Positions 22,701-33,754 of a stretch of DNA of 64,000 nt are shown here, in pieces (the stretch's first letter is position 1; each line of letters begins with the position of its first letter). Position numbers and translations under genes: made by a program. The notes beneath the pieces are model-generated. The model was not told the origin of the DNA and searched no databases. It saw only the letters and a list, made by a program, of their open reading frames with translations. This DNA is from Lactifluus volemus (lineage: Eukaryota > Basidiomycota > Agaricomycetes > Russulales > Russulaceae): contig WTXI01000017.1 of NCBI GenBank assembly GCA_022376515.1, forward strand, positions 1-64,000, given 5' to 3'.

Positions 22701-25152
22701 CCTATAGCCTCTTTCCCAGACGTACGTTGTTATATGAGTAAATGAGGCCTCCGAGGACTCGGATAGGGATGACGGATGAGAAGGGGCCCAGTCGCGGAGC
22801 TCCGAGCGGAGCTAGTACAGCTGTCAAATACTATTGTCAGATTCTTTGGTTGTACTGTAGGATTGTACTGTAGTTTGTAACAAACGATGACAGCTTACTC
22901 TCATGGTAATTTCACAACCTTGGGTTTTATGCAAATCGAAATTGGGTTGAACTTCTGTAACGAAATCCTCCGACATGATTCAGTTCCTTTGCTACTGACT
23001 TACTAGCATCGTCCCCTGAGCATCCATTAGTGAGTGGAAATAGCACACCATTGCTTTAAACTTGAAAGCTTGAACGCCAGTCGGCCTAGAACATTGCAAA
23101 CGTTGGGTGGGACAAGGCTTTAGAACGATTGAGGTCCACGTGACATTATCAGCGTCGGGCTGTCCGTTAATATACTGTATCCCTCTTCGTCTTCTGGTAG
23201 CACAACCGATGAGGTCGGTCAAGTCCCTTGAACTTTTTTAAAGTTGAAAGTTTAATTGTAAAATTAGACCTCGTTGTTTCAATTTCATGACTCTGAGTCT
23301 GAGACTTTGTCACACGGCATTCAACCTCGTTCGGAATGTCCCGGAATCTGCTGTTGTCGAGATTAACCTGTCATTAATTTTCAGGCAGTCAGTTGCGGAA
23401 ATGTTGACTTATGCGCCGGTGCTGCATCTTTCAAATACAAAATGCCTGCTGTCGAAAATTGCAGTGTGTATCAACCCTCTCTTGTCAATTTCGTTACTAC
23501 TAGTAAGAAAATCCCATGCAGCTTTTCCGTCCAAGTACTGTATCCGTCACTGATCCGATCCCCGAAAATATTACCACGCTACCAGAATACACTTACCTAC
23601 TGCATACGTAGTCCATGACTCCACCCATGAATGTTCGTGAATGAACTCGTGGGTAGGCATGACAGTGGCATGGCTCAGTCTCTTCCCACGTTGTTGACTC
23701 GGATCCTGTCAGTCCCAGTGGGCAACTGGTTTTGATTGGCGCCGAATCAGTTTGTTTTACAGCTGTTTGCAATGTAATAGACCAGATTTTGTCACGCTCT
23801 CTTCAGAATTTTTGTTTACACTCAGCGCTGGTACAAACAAACTATGCCAAATATGGCATGTTGAACTACTAGTTATTTCTGCCCATAGCTTGGCCTGGCT
23901 GCACGACACACACTTCAGTATAAAAGTTTCTTTCTTTCTTTTATTAAGCCATTATATTCTTGTACATCAAGCTACAGTATATAGGTATACTGATGTACAG
24001 GAAAATTGGTAGTGAGGAGGCACAATAGCCACACAAGTCAGTCCCTCAGGCCTGAGCCAAGGCACGTTCTGTTGCCAAGGTGGACCAAACAAGTGGCAGC
24101 ACGGCAATGGTACACCATATTTGGCATAGTTTGTTTGTACCAGCGCCGAATGTAAACAAAAATTCTGAAGAGAACGCGACAAAATCTGGTCTATTACATT
24201 GCAAACAGCTGTAATGTTGCCGGGAGCTTCTTATTCCCAAGCATCGCTTTACCTAACCTTGTCGCCTTTTCCTGCCTGAAGTACGTCCGTTGCAGCAAGG
24301 AGCTGTCATCGATGTTGATGGCGAACACGAAATTTTTCTCTTGGATTGCTCACGCTGTCCTTCCCGAGGGGCTTACACAGTAGTTTTGGGGGTCTAAATT
24401 TAATTTTCGGTGTCTTCTAGCGAAAGGTCTTCTCCAATTGGCGGCCCCCTGCACTGATTCAAGTTCACGGGCTTTTGAAAGTCGGCTAGACCTTACCAGG
24501 CTGAGGGCCAATTGTAACACCACTCGCCACCCTTGGGTTGTGTTTTTTCGGGTACGTGATCCAATGCCGCTTACTGACAATCTATGACTTTGTAGCGTTC
24601 TTGTAGCGTATAACTTTGCACTCGAATTAGCCTGTCAGTCCGGGTTCAAGTTCATCCTCACACTTATTTGACGTGCGCCTTGAGCTGTTCAGTTTCTAGA
24701 GATTATATACCTTGTTTCCCAGGTCTTGCCCGCAAAGTGGCAATACTACTGCAGCCATCACTATGCGACGTGTTTTGCCCAAATATATATATCATGACAT
24801 TAACTCGTACCATCTTCATGAATACGGAATCTGTACTTATTCCTGAGAGACACTGACAAAACAGACGAGACTATACCTCACCTCACTGGTAGTGCTGGAT
24901 CATCTCAGGCTAGCGCTACCAAACGGAGTTTCACAGGATTTTCTTAACCATAATAATCGGCGCCTGCAGTCTTGAATGAGAAATTGTGGATCTTGACAGT
25001 CGTTTACATTTGCGTATACCATACAGCGAATATACGCTTCGTGTGGCCCTCACAAGACATCACGCCACGGCCATAACTAACATACGTACTAATAACCGCC
25101 ATGACAGCCCGCCATTCTATGCAACGCCGCCGAACGCACTAAACGTACTAAT
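19708..25152. other. 5.4-kb stretch without recognisable genes
   Basis: Scanning both strands shows only short frames without family resemblance or consistent splice partners. Composition is moderate, with scattered AT-rich pieces. The only clear structure is the fold-back repeat at 23757-24214. The stretch may hold untranslated regions of the GATA gene at its left end, decayed repeats, or non-coding transcripts. Confidence 0.4.
23757..24214. repeat. Fold-back (MITE-like) inverted repeat, 458 bp
   Basis: Arms of about 100 bp (23757-23856 and 24115-24214) are inverted copies with a few mismatches. They start TTACAGCTGTTTGC and end GCAAACAGCTGTAA. A 4-bp TGTT flanks both outer ends and may be a target duplication. 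The loop, about 260 bp, has a small internal palindrome near 23964-24001 (CTTGTACATCA ... TGATGTACAGG). No coding potential is seen. Confidence 0.75.
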
Positions 25153-25561
25153 TCACAGGGCGTCGCTATCTTCCAAAATTTTCTGTGCCTTCTGCTTTGC
25201 CTCATCACCAACGTTAGGATCTGTAAGGTGAGGGAGATGAGCTCCACGCCCTACCAAATTCCAGAGAGGACAAACTCTTAAGTGTTGCTTTATAGCCACC
25301 AAGGACGCGGTTCTCATCCTTATTCGAGTTGTCGACGTCTGTGCGAGATGAGGGCTCGGTAGTGCCATCATCGTGCACAGCGCCTGAGCCCTGAATCTCT
25401 TGCACGACCTGGCGGGAGTGCTCTTTTGCCTCGGCAGAGACGTTCGGGTTATGCATTGCAGCCTGATGAAAGAACGGAAAATCAGCCATAGTGGGGTGGC
25501 TGCGGTGATAACAATACACACGCACCTTGTGGCCTCCAGCAACGCGATTCGGTTCTGACAT
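25153..25561 (-). CDS. Conidiation-specific protein 6 (Con-6) family
   Basis: Three exons (25561-25526, 25462-25276, 25220-25153) agree in phase and give 96 residues. Two Con-6 repeats are visible. The first is NRVAGGHKAAMHNPNVS, split by intron 1, followed by EAKEHSRQVVQEI. The second is NRVLGGYKATLKNPNVG, split by intron 2, followed by EAKQKAQKILED. The family is small, hydrophilic and often induced during sporulation, stress or light in ascomycetes. In basidiomycetes its role is not established. The intron positions fall at the same place in each repeat, suggesting internal duplication including the intron. Confidence 0.9.
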
Positions 25562-25878
25562 GATGTAAAATATGAGAAGTAGCAGTAGCGACGGGTGAGA
25601 AGAAAGTTCGAGTCGATGGGTGAGAGTCGAGCGACATCTCGCCCTTTTTATGAGTCGACACACGCCACAGTGATCTCAGTTATGACGCATAGCAATCCAC
25701 TTCCCGTGCGGGAAACTCAAACTAAAATGGAGCGAAGATATACAAAACAGGCAGCTTGCCGATTCGAAAGTATTCATTGCCGCAAGGCACCTCCTTATGA
25801 TGTATTGAAACGCAACCGGGAACCTTTTTAGATCCGAACCCCTGGATCGATTTCCACTTTTCCTTCAAAATATGATTA

Positions 25879-26705
25879 TTAAACCACGTTCATAGGACCA
25901 ACAGTTTGGGTCATCTGGGGGGAAGTGGTCGCTACGATAAAGCTCGATCGTACAACGCTGGATCTCCTACTACTTGATGGCGATATGATTATGGGAAGAA
26001 AATGGAGGAGAGGGAGGACCCCGAATCCTGCAACGCACGATACTGTGATCTGCACGGAGAGGGTCTCTTCGATCCAGACGTAGATCAGGATCTGTGTGAC
26101 CAGACATGCAATCGCGGCTATCAGCGAGAATAACCCTATTATACTCAGCACGTGGGATCGGGATGCAAGGCATGTATGACCTACAGTGCCACATTACCCA
26201 ACGCCATGAACGACGAGCCCCGTACACTTCCAGCAAGCTCGCTGTGCTACTGTCAAATAGCCCTTGCTTTATGGGATCCGCCTTCCGTGAGGCACGTACT
26301 GGAATCTCCCCAAATTCATCCGTGAGGACCAGGGAGCTGATCGTGGCGCTGCTACTGAAGAACAGAGCGCAGTATGAGAATGTTAGCAACGCTTGCCGTG
26401 CGGCACGTGTGTGCGGATGTGTAAAATGGACGGGGTCTTTGATGAAGGTTAAGAGTACGACCTCAACGACGGCAAAAAGCCCAGACTAGCACAAATTTCA
26501 GTATCAATATGTTCCGCCACACGAAAATTCTTTTTGAAGACATACAGCAGTCGTCGCAGTCTGGCAAGTAGAGAGCCAACCATCGTTAAGAGACTTCACC
26601 GTAGAGGGTAACTCATCTGTAACACGGTCAACCTGTACAATACCCAGACTAACGGAAGAGGGACTTGCATGCAACATTTGTTCTAGGGGGAGGTCGCGCA
26701 GACAT
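25879..26705 (-). CDS. Fungal multi-pass membrane protein, uncharacterised family
   Basis: Four exons (26705-26676, 26632-26546, 26485-26185, 26135-25879) agree in phase and give 224 residues. Hydrophobic segments lie at about residues 40-56 (LFAVVEVVLLTF), 73-95 (LLTFSYCALFFSSSATISSLVL), 142-162 (LFSLIAAIACLVTQILIYVW) and 170-190 (VSCVAGFGVLPLLHFLPI). Between the second and third is a conserved-looking loop (LTDEFGEIPVRASRK, then LEVYGARRSWRWVMWHW). I recall similar short four-helix membrane proteins from many Agaricomycetes, without known function. The 3' exons are sound; the first 30-nt exon and its GTTGCA donor are less certain. Confidence 0.6.
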
Positions 26706-26914
26706 CATAAGTTTTTGGGATGCGGTAATTCAGAAGGTGCCAAGGTAGCGCTGCTCATGCTGCCCAACTGTCTTATATGAAAGAATTGGCGGCATGTCAC
26801 AAGGCTCAGACGCTCGACCGCGACGCATGGATCATGATCATGATAATCGAACGTTCCGCACCGGACCGTGCTGCAGTCGGCTGGTTGCCTAACCGTCAGA
26901 AGAAGTGGAAACGT

Positions 26915-27071
26915 TCCCCTCCCCGCCCCCAAAACAGCCATCCTTCCGTCCAGCCCAACGTTATACCTCACCCACATTCCCCCCGCCGCCTGATCCATTC
27001 CTGTACCCATAGGGACCGCGTCTTTGTCACATGTTGCGGGATATAAATGCTGATTTAAAAAAAAAAAAAAA
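26915..27071 (+). mobile_element. Short poly(A)-tailed insertion with target duplication
   Basis: About 157 bp ending in 15 A residues (27057-27071) lies between direct repeats AAGAAGTGGAAACGT (26900-26914 and 27070-27084, overlapping the tail by one or two A residues). Duplication plus A tail is the signature of target-primed reverse transcription. The body has no tRNA-like A or B box and no reading frame, so it is a 5'-truncated LINE 3' end, a SINE of unknown type, or a piece of a retrocopied transcript. Confidence 0.65.
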
Positions 27072-27267
27072 GAAGTGGAAACGTGCCATTTTTCTTTGAG
27101 GGAGCCGTTCAAAGAGTAAGAGCACTCTGAGAGAACCCCAAATACATATGGAGGAGGACACGTTGGAACATGGGTTTTGACGTACCCAGACACGAGGAAA
27201 TTCTCAACGCAACGCGGCAGGGGGGCCGAAGAAATTTTCGTACGCGAAAACGTGGTTTTAACAGTAC

Positions 27268-27822
27268 CTTTGCCTCGATTTTCCCCTGCAAGTGCGTAGT
27301 AGAATAGACAGTTTCACCCTGTCCATCTCTCTGGATGTCCAACAAGTTCAATACGCGCGCCACGTCGGCTGCATCATCCATCGACGTTCGTAAGTTGACA
27401 TAATCAAGCACAATCAACAACACGCTCAGCATCCATACATGACGTACTGAATAATGAAGTTAATGAAGTGCCGCAAACGTTGTCTACACGTTTTGATATT
27501 GCCGCTAACTGACCTCACGTGTTCAGGTCTGTTGCCTTGTTTGGTCATAAAATCCATTTGGCTCCCTTGCCTGGCTGGGATAGCGTACACATGAAGACTG
27601 ATCCAACAGACTTCCGTGCAGTCTAAAGGAGATGTGTGTAAGAGCTCACTGAGGGTCACGGTAGGAATTTCAGCGCGTTTTACGAAAACGATAAACCTAA
27701 ATATTATAATTGCGAGGGCAATTGCGTGGGAAACAAGGTCCGGCTGAAAATGCCAAACATTACACGATAGCACTTTCTACAAATTCTATGCCGCCAAAGT
27801 CGTAAATAGCTATATAAACCAT
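27268..27822 (-). CDS. Possible small membrane-protein gene, incompletely resolved
   Basis: A first exon (MVYIAIYDFGGIEF) joins by a 37-nt intron to PDLVSHAIALAIIIFRFIVF, then VKRAEIPTVTLSEL and CTEVCWISLH, which reads as real protein with one membrane helix. A later frame (MLSVLLIVLDYVNL, then DDAADVARVLNLLDIQRDG, 27426 down to 27268) also looks coding. I could not find a splice linking the two in phase. The proposed start lies only 11 bp beyond the stop codon of the upstream gene on the same strand, which is unusual. Function unknown. It could be one gene with a missed intron or two decayed pieces. Confidence 0.35.
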
Positions 27823-27833
27823 ATGGGGCGACA

Positions 27834-30800
27834 CTATGCAGGGGGGTCATATCCCAGGGTAGCCTTGACAGGGTCGATCACAATCCTTCGGAACCAGGAT
27901 CTATGCGCCGCCTTTAGAGAAGGCGACGGTCCCCGTGAAGGAAGAAGGGAGAACGACGTGGCCGGTGTCACCAGTGTTTCTTGAGTGCACGTGGTGACAG
28001 AGACAGAATTTGACGTGGAAGAGGGCGTTGAAGGGCGAGGTGGCGTCGAGCATTCCAGCGGCGCCGTAGCAATCGTGCAATGGGACGCGGGCTGTGGTTT
28101 CCGATTGATAAAGGGTTCTCTGCGCCCCAGGGGCATAGTAACGGGAGGGTTTGTTGAAAACGATCCTGCGGTGACCTGCGGAGGCATCTGGAGTCCAGAT
28201 AACGACGTTCGGGATTCTTTGAGACGTAGCGACCCACGGTCACGAGTAGGATTGCAATATCTATTTGCAGAGGCATTATGGCCACTCCTATCATCGTAAA
28301 TATCCCCGCGGGATTCATAATCCCAAAGTTCTATGCCGCTGTCAACACGATTGGCGCCAGGCTTACTAGTCAAGGGAGAAATTTGTGCGGTTCCCGATGT
28401 CGAGGATCTGGACGGACTGTGGATTTGAAGAGGACGCCCATCACTCGCAATCTGCGGCTTATGACGGTTGATAAGATCTTTGGTCTTGATCCTCGAGGAG
28501 ATGCGAGTAGTACCATTCCAAGCTGACGGGGCGGAAGGAGTGATAGTTGAATGCAGCGTGCGGCTTTTATAATCACTCCGAATATCTGCCGCAGTGACTG
28601 GAATCTCCATTTTAGACATCACCTCTGCGGTCCTGCCTTGGCGAACATTAGCGGTAGAATCAACATCTCTCTTTATTGATGCCGTGCTGGTGGCGTATTG
28701 CCCTGGTAGTCGTATCATCGACTGGGACCGTGATCGCACTTGCTCTGCCGGCGTCACAGTTGTCGACTGTCGCTGTTGTCCCGCAGCGTGTTTTGTCCGA
28801 GTCATTGAGGGCATGTGATGAACGTGACCCAACAATGGCGAAGGGATGGTAACACCACCACTGACATGCTCCGCAGCGGCCGCTGCTTGGGGAGAGGGGG
28901 CAGGGGTATGAGGTAACACGCCCGAAGTTTTCTTGTTAGACTCCAAGCTGGTCCGGGGTTGCTCGGTCAATCTTGTACGTTGATCCGACGGCTGCATGGC
29001 TAACTGTGGAGCCATGTGTCGCGATTGTCCTGAGGGCTCTTGGGTGGTCATCGGGGACCCGCGAGAGCTGCCACTCGACGCTACGGAAGTGGTGGTGTTG
29101 ATGGCACCATTTATCAGTGCTGCAGGGGGCGCCTTCTGGGACGCCTTCGGCTGACTGCCGGAGAAGCTTTTGGATTCTTCGTCATCAATTTCCGGTATTG
29201 TCCCAGGGAGTGAGGAGTTCCCTATGGGACTATGATATGACGAATCGCTGGTCTTTTCTTGACGAACGACAGGTACAGCATTGCTGCTACCATGAGAGAA
29301 GCTGGTGGCAGAACGCTCTACTGGTCGTAAAATGGATTGACTCGCTTGCTGCATAGGAAGTGGTGGTACCATCTGCCCTGACAAGGCTGTGGGGCGCCGC
29401 TGCCCTACGGTAGTGACGATCTTTTTCGGGTGGCTCTTGATTCTGGCTTGGGGTGGCCTGAGTGCGCCATTTGTAGGACCCGATTCATTGCCCGACGAAG
29501 GATTGCGAGAATTAGGGGGAGCGCGGGCGAGTTGAACAACATTGTGAGGGGCTTCGATCTGGGAACGCATGCGTATAGAGGAATAATTCCTCTGCGAAGG
29601 AGGTACACCGCTTGCAATGACGGACAGAGTATGAGGCTCGAGAAGAGTGCGAGAAATCTGAACCAAAGGGCGGGTTGCTTCGACGTGAGGAATTGTGAGG
29701 GACTTAGGTGCAGGAACCAGGGGTTCTACAAGGGGGCGAACTGCCTTAACCTGGACATATGGACGTGCTGAGGAAGTTGACACCCTATCTGGTGCGGGTG
29801 TACCGCTCAAGAGAGCTGGGCTACTGTCCATGGGTGGAAGAGAAGGCACAGAAAGAGGAGGCGCGGGTCGGATAGGAGGACAAATTTCTTCGAGTTGAGG
29901 ATGAGTGCCATCCGAATGGGGGTCGGAATTTGACATGCTGCCAGAGCCCCCAAGCGTAGCAGACTTGGAGATGGTGTGAGTGAGTTGAACTGGGCTGGGA
30001 ACCTCTTCGGCTTGAGGAGCGCCGTCAAAAGAAGGGGTGGGCCTAATGGGAGAAGGCACGCAACCTAGATCATTGTCAATATGTGGCGCTCGACGCTCTG
30101 AAGGGGTACGAGCTACGTGTGCCGGAGCCCGAGTGGCTTCGGCATAAGGACGAGGGGTTGGGTCTGCATCTGGCCCTCGCGATGGCTCTAATTCCGGTCC
30201 GGGCTCTGGCTTTAGCGAGGTGAAAGGTTCAGGTGCACATGTAGATTGGTCCGAACGATCAACTTCAACCGGAACCCGAATATTGTTAGACGGCGATATA
30301 TCCCCATGAGCAACATGTTCACTACTGCTTGTAGCAACCACATTACTTCCACCAAAGGGTGTCGCAACGGGTTCAGGCTCAGGAGACGAGCAGGCAAGCT
30401 GGACTGCAACGTGAACAGCCTCGATCTGAGGTATATTTGCCGTATCCATGGGAGTGATTATATCGGGGGACGCAGGGGCTGACCCATTTTCTGCAGGTAG
30501 AGTGATTGGTTCAGGGCAAGCGGGGACAAGTTGAACCGGAGGGTCAACGGCCGCCTCGAGTTGTGGAGTACTTTCCAGGGGAGGTAGGATGACGGAAGCT
30601 AAAGGGACTATGTCTTCGAATTCCTCTGCTTTACTGTGCTCTGTTTCAATGGCAATATCAATAGCGTCACCAGAAGGAGGGGCATCTTCAGAAGAGTGGA
30701 GCGACGCCAGATTTGAAGAATCAATCATCGGAACGAGGTCGGCAGGGCCAGACGCAAATTCCGGAAGATCATTCATCGGAACATGCTCGTGTGTAGGAGT

Positions 30801-32508
30801 TGTTGCGGGAGAATAGTCCTGCGCGAAGACAGGGGGATGATCAGGAGTCTTAATCGGAGAGCAGCGCTCCTAGAGTCAACGTAAATGACCGATCGGAGAA
30901 AACGAAGAGAAAGAGCTTCACCCAACCACCGGTAACTTCAATGTCGAACGCTTCGTCGAGAGAGGTCTCGGATCGAATGAGCCAGTCGACGTCTGGAAGG
31001 TCGAGCGCACGTTCCAAGACCTCTGTCCATTTCGTCAGATCCCCTTCAGGTCGATCGCCACCTCTTTGCCAGATACAAACTTCGCCACTAATCTTGGGGC
31101 TAATTCTACTTGCCGCTTCCAGTGTGCCTTGAAGGTCTAATCTCCAGATAAATACCAACGAGAAGGGCGAATGAAAGGTATATAATTGCCTTTTAATATG
31201 ATGGTGTCGGAGGGTCTCCAGATGTTTCCAAATGTCTTGGAAAATTTTTGATAATCGAAGAAGATCTGACCCGCCCGATCCAGTAGTACCAGCACAACCA
31301 AGTCCTTCTGGGGTCTAAGATCTTTAAGGGGTTCGAGCCTAAACTCATCATCATAGGCAGGTGCACAATCGGAGAGATCCTTGCTAAAGTAGAAGTGAGG
31401 ATTACGTTTGAGACTGATCCGCCGATCCTCAGGCATCCGGCTAAATATCCATAGCAATTCGGATATTGGTACTTCTGGGCCTAATTCACCTACAGTCTCT
31501 CGAAATCAGCTTTTGCTGGTCGATGCGCAGTGGGACAGACTCACAGGTAACGATCGGAGCTTCTCGACGGCTGGTGGGAGACTCGAGGATTTGAAAATGA
31601 ACCTTGACCAGAGATTTCGGAGGAGGAGTTACGTCTGGTTTCTAAATGCACGTTACCGGCAAGACGACGACAAGATGCATAGGTCCTCACAGTAAGACCA
31701 AGACGCGTAGATAGTCGCTTATGAGTTTTCATGATATAACTGTCCTTCTGAGCAGCATCCTCTATGATATCCTGTACATCACCCAACACGCTTCTAGGGT
31801 ATGTGAGCCTTACTATGTTGTGTAAGACGAGATGAAAGGACACGCACTCTTGCTCTGGATGAAACCATGCGGCATACCGGTCCAAGTGCTCTTCTGCAGC
31901 GGCAAAAGCGGTGTCTGCAGTCTCACTACGCTCCTTTCCTGCATCAACTGCAGATTTAAGGGCGTCCTCTACAGTGTCAAAGAGGCTAAGGATGAGGACG
32001 AGAATATTAAGTATAGATGAAGGGTAATTGCGAGGCCACCATCACCTTCTCAATGCATCGATTTGATCTGGATTACCCGGAGAGATCTCTAAGAATAACC
32101 TGCAAAGCTGAATCATGGCAAGAGAGCGTTTTTGATACGCTCTTCCGATATCTTTTACATATTTTCGAAAGCTGGAAATACTAGTATCGCGGATAGCAAG
32201 ATTGACTGGCATGGGCGAGGAGAGTAAGAGACGGTGGGGATGGATAAGGGAAATGTTACCTTGCACATTGGAAACCCTACGGACCACGCAGACCACGCAG
32301 TCTTCTCGTGCCAAAGTGATTCCGTTGACCAGTACTCCACATCGATCACTGGCACGAAGCACAAACCCGGCCCGGGCGACTGGGTCATCTTGCTCAAATC
32401 CAGTCTCGTACTATATCCTCCTTCGTTCCAATCCGGTGGCAGGTTTTGATGTCCGCCTGAAGCGTGGCAGCGATAATGCGACCATGCTGGAAACACGCCT
32501 AGAGGCAT
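27834..32508 (-). CDS. Unrecognised 1,380-residue protein: helical module, beta-alpha domain, long disordered tail
   Basis: Nine exons (32508-32497, 32410-32260, 32205-32046, 31985-31814, 31771-31691, 31641-31545, 31489-31271, 31136-30922, 30869-27834) agree in every phase. Residues about 55-195 are helical and acidic (FRKYVKDIGRAYQKRSLAMI, DTVEDALKSAVDAGKERSET). A small domain follows at about 200-260 (LVKVHFQIL, IVTCELG, VPISELLWIFSRM), a beta-beta-alpha order like a ubiquitin fold. Next comes a stretch with LVVLVLLDRADLQGTLEAAS, then CIWQRGGDRPEGD. The last 1,000 residues are Ser/Pro/Thr-rich and disordered, ending in a basic, aromatic patch (SWFRRIVIDPVKATLGY). I recognise no known family. 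It shares layout with the plus gene at 33755. The intron before 31136 is the longest (134 nt) and the least certain. Confidence 0.65.
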
Positions 32509-32601
32509 CACAGCGGGCGTCTAATACAACGTGGCTTCCTGAGACTCGTTTTTGTCGCATTTCTTTCATACCCTATCCACATCAGCGTTGTTTCTGTTGA
32601 C
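32509..32601. promoter_or_regulatory. Very short shared intergenic region between divergent start codons
   Basis: The start codons of the minus gene (32508) and the plus gene (32602) are 93 bp apart, leaving space only for a shared bidirectional promoter with overlapping 5' leaders. No TATA box is obvious. The conclusion depends on both start codons being right; a longer 5' exon on either side would change it. Confidence 0.4.
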
Positions 32602-33703
32602 ATGTCTTACACCCTCTTCCAAAGTCTCACCCAACTCGAGAACCATGTTTTCCCTGCAACAGAATCTATCAAGCAACTCATCCAGACCATTGCCCGTGAT
32701 GTTGTTCGATTTCGTCGCAATACCCAAATATCATATCATTTCGTCGCCAGAGCGACACACGTCTGCGATGAGATTAATGATCTTATTCGAAAGGTCGACG
32801 AGAATGATGACTGGGATAGCTATGACAAATTTACCGAGGCGATTGATATCCTAGAAGAGTGCGTCGGCCCCTTTTTCCATATTCTTTACCTGCTAAGAAT
32901 TTTGGCAGACTTTTGCTCGATTCGACCGTGACCATCCAAGATGAGGTGCAGCGGCACTTTGGCGGGGAAAGGGACATCGATGGATACATCGCATCTGCTA
33001 CAAACTGGGAAAACAACCGAGAAAAGTTGCGAAGTTTTCTTACGAAATTGAGGCCCAACTCTGAAATTTGGGTGAGCATATGTCCTGTAACCCCTTGCTA
33101 CTAATCCACCCTCCTCTAGAATCTATTACTGCTGGACGATGACGAAGATGCTGAGATTATCGAGGCTGGTAAACATGACGATGCATCCTTTCTTCTCGAG
33201 TTACATCAAGCCATCAAGGGGCACTCCTTCCGGAAAGCGGCAGAAGGGTGTGTTCTCTCTGTCCCTCCCACGTTGCCGTGAATAATGCTCATCTGTAGAA
33301 CGGTTCCGCAATTGATCGAGTCTGTGAATGATCGGCTGGCGGATCTGTACGCTCTGGCCCAGGGCGAAGTGCTTGAGAATGTCCGTTTGTACATCTTCCA
33401 GGACTTTCAACGTCGATGACAACGCATCCAGGATCTAACTATCTTCACCACCCAAACGGCCATGCTTGTGTTTGGGATTATGGACCTCTCGATGAATCCA
33501 AGTGCGGACAAGAACAGCATTCATCACTTGAAACTTGGACCCGTTTGGGTGGAAGCACACAGGTCGGTTTGGCGTCAGCTTCAGCTCTTTGCATTGACCC
33601 AGAGCCTTGAAGGCTTCTTGACCATTTTTGTGATATCACGGAAGGGGCGCTACATTCTGATATTACCACAAATATGATGACTTCTGCAACGTTCTCAGAG
33701 TAA
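32602..33703 (+). CDS. Unrecognised helical protein, 283 residues
   Basis: Six exons (32602-32858, 32909-33071, 33120-33247, 33299-33380, 33432-33562, 33613-33703) agree in phase. The protein is predicted largely alpha-helical and acidic: QLIQTIARDVVRFRRNTQIS, ATHVCDEINDLIRKVDEND, WENNREKLRSFLTKLRPN, SVNDRLADLYALAQGEVLEN. No signal peptide, membrane helix or catalytic motif is visible. The N-terminal pattern of helices with a central cysteine (HVCDEINDLI) loosely recalls the helical-bundle N-terminus of fungal MLKL/HeLo-like proteins, but the resemblance is weak. Its neighbours on both sides look related to each other. Function unknown. Confidence 0.6.
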
Positions 33704-33754
33704 GGGCTCGCGATCCTTGTCCTCACTCGGTGACCCTCATAGCCGTGCTTCTAG

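Noticed and set aside
26705..27193. Minus-strand frame of 162 codons
   Set aside because: It runs through the poly(A)-tailed insertion (PhePhePhePhe from the A tract), so it is an artefact of the insertion.
28000..30800. Numerous plus-strand frames opposite the long disordered exon
   Set aside because: Shadows of the minus-strand coding exon with no independent support.
31137..31270. Stop codon at 31137 as the end of a separate minus-strand gene
   Set aside because: A GT-AG intron from 31270 to 31137 joins the frames and all nine exons then sum to a multiple of three, so one gene is the simpler reading.
33416..33420. In-frame TGA as evidence of a pseudogene in the 32602 gene
   Set aside because: A 51-nt GT-AG intron (33381-33431) removes it with phase kept, so the gene is intact.
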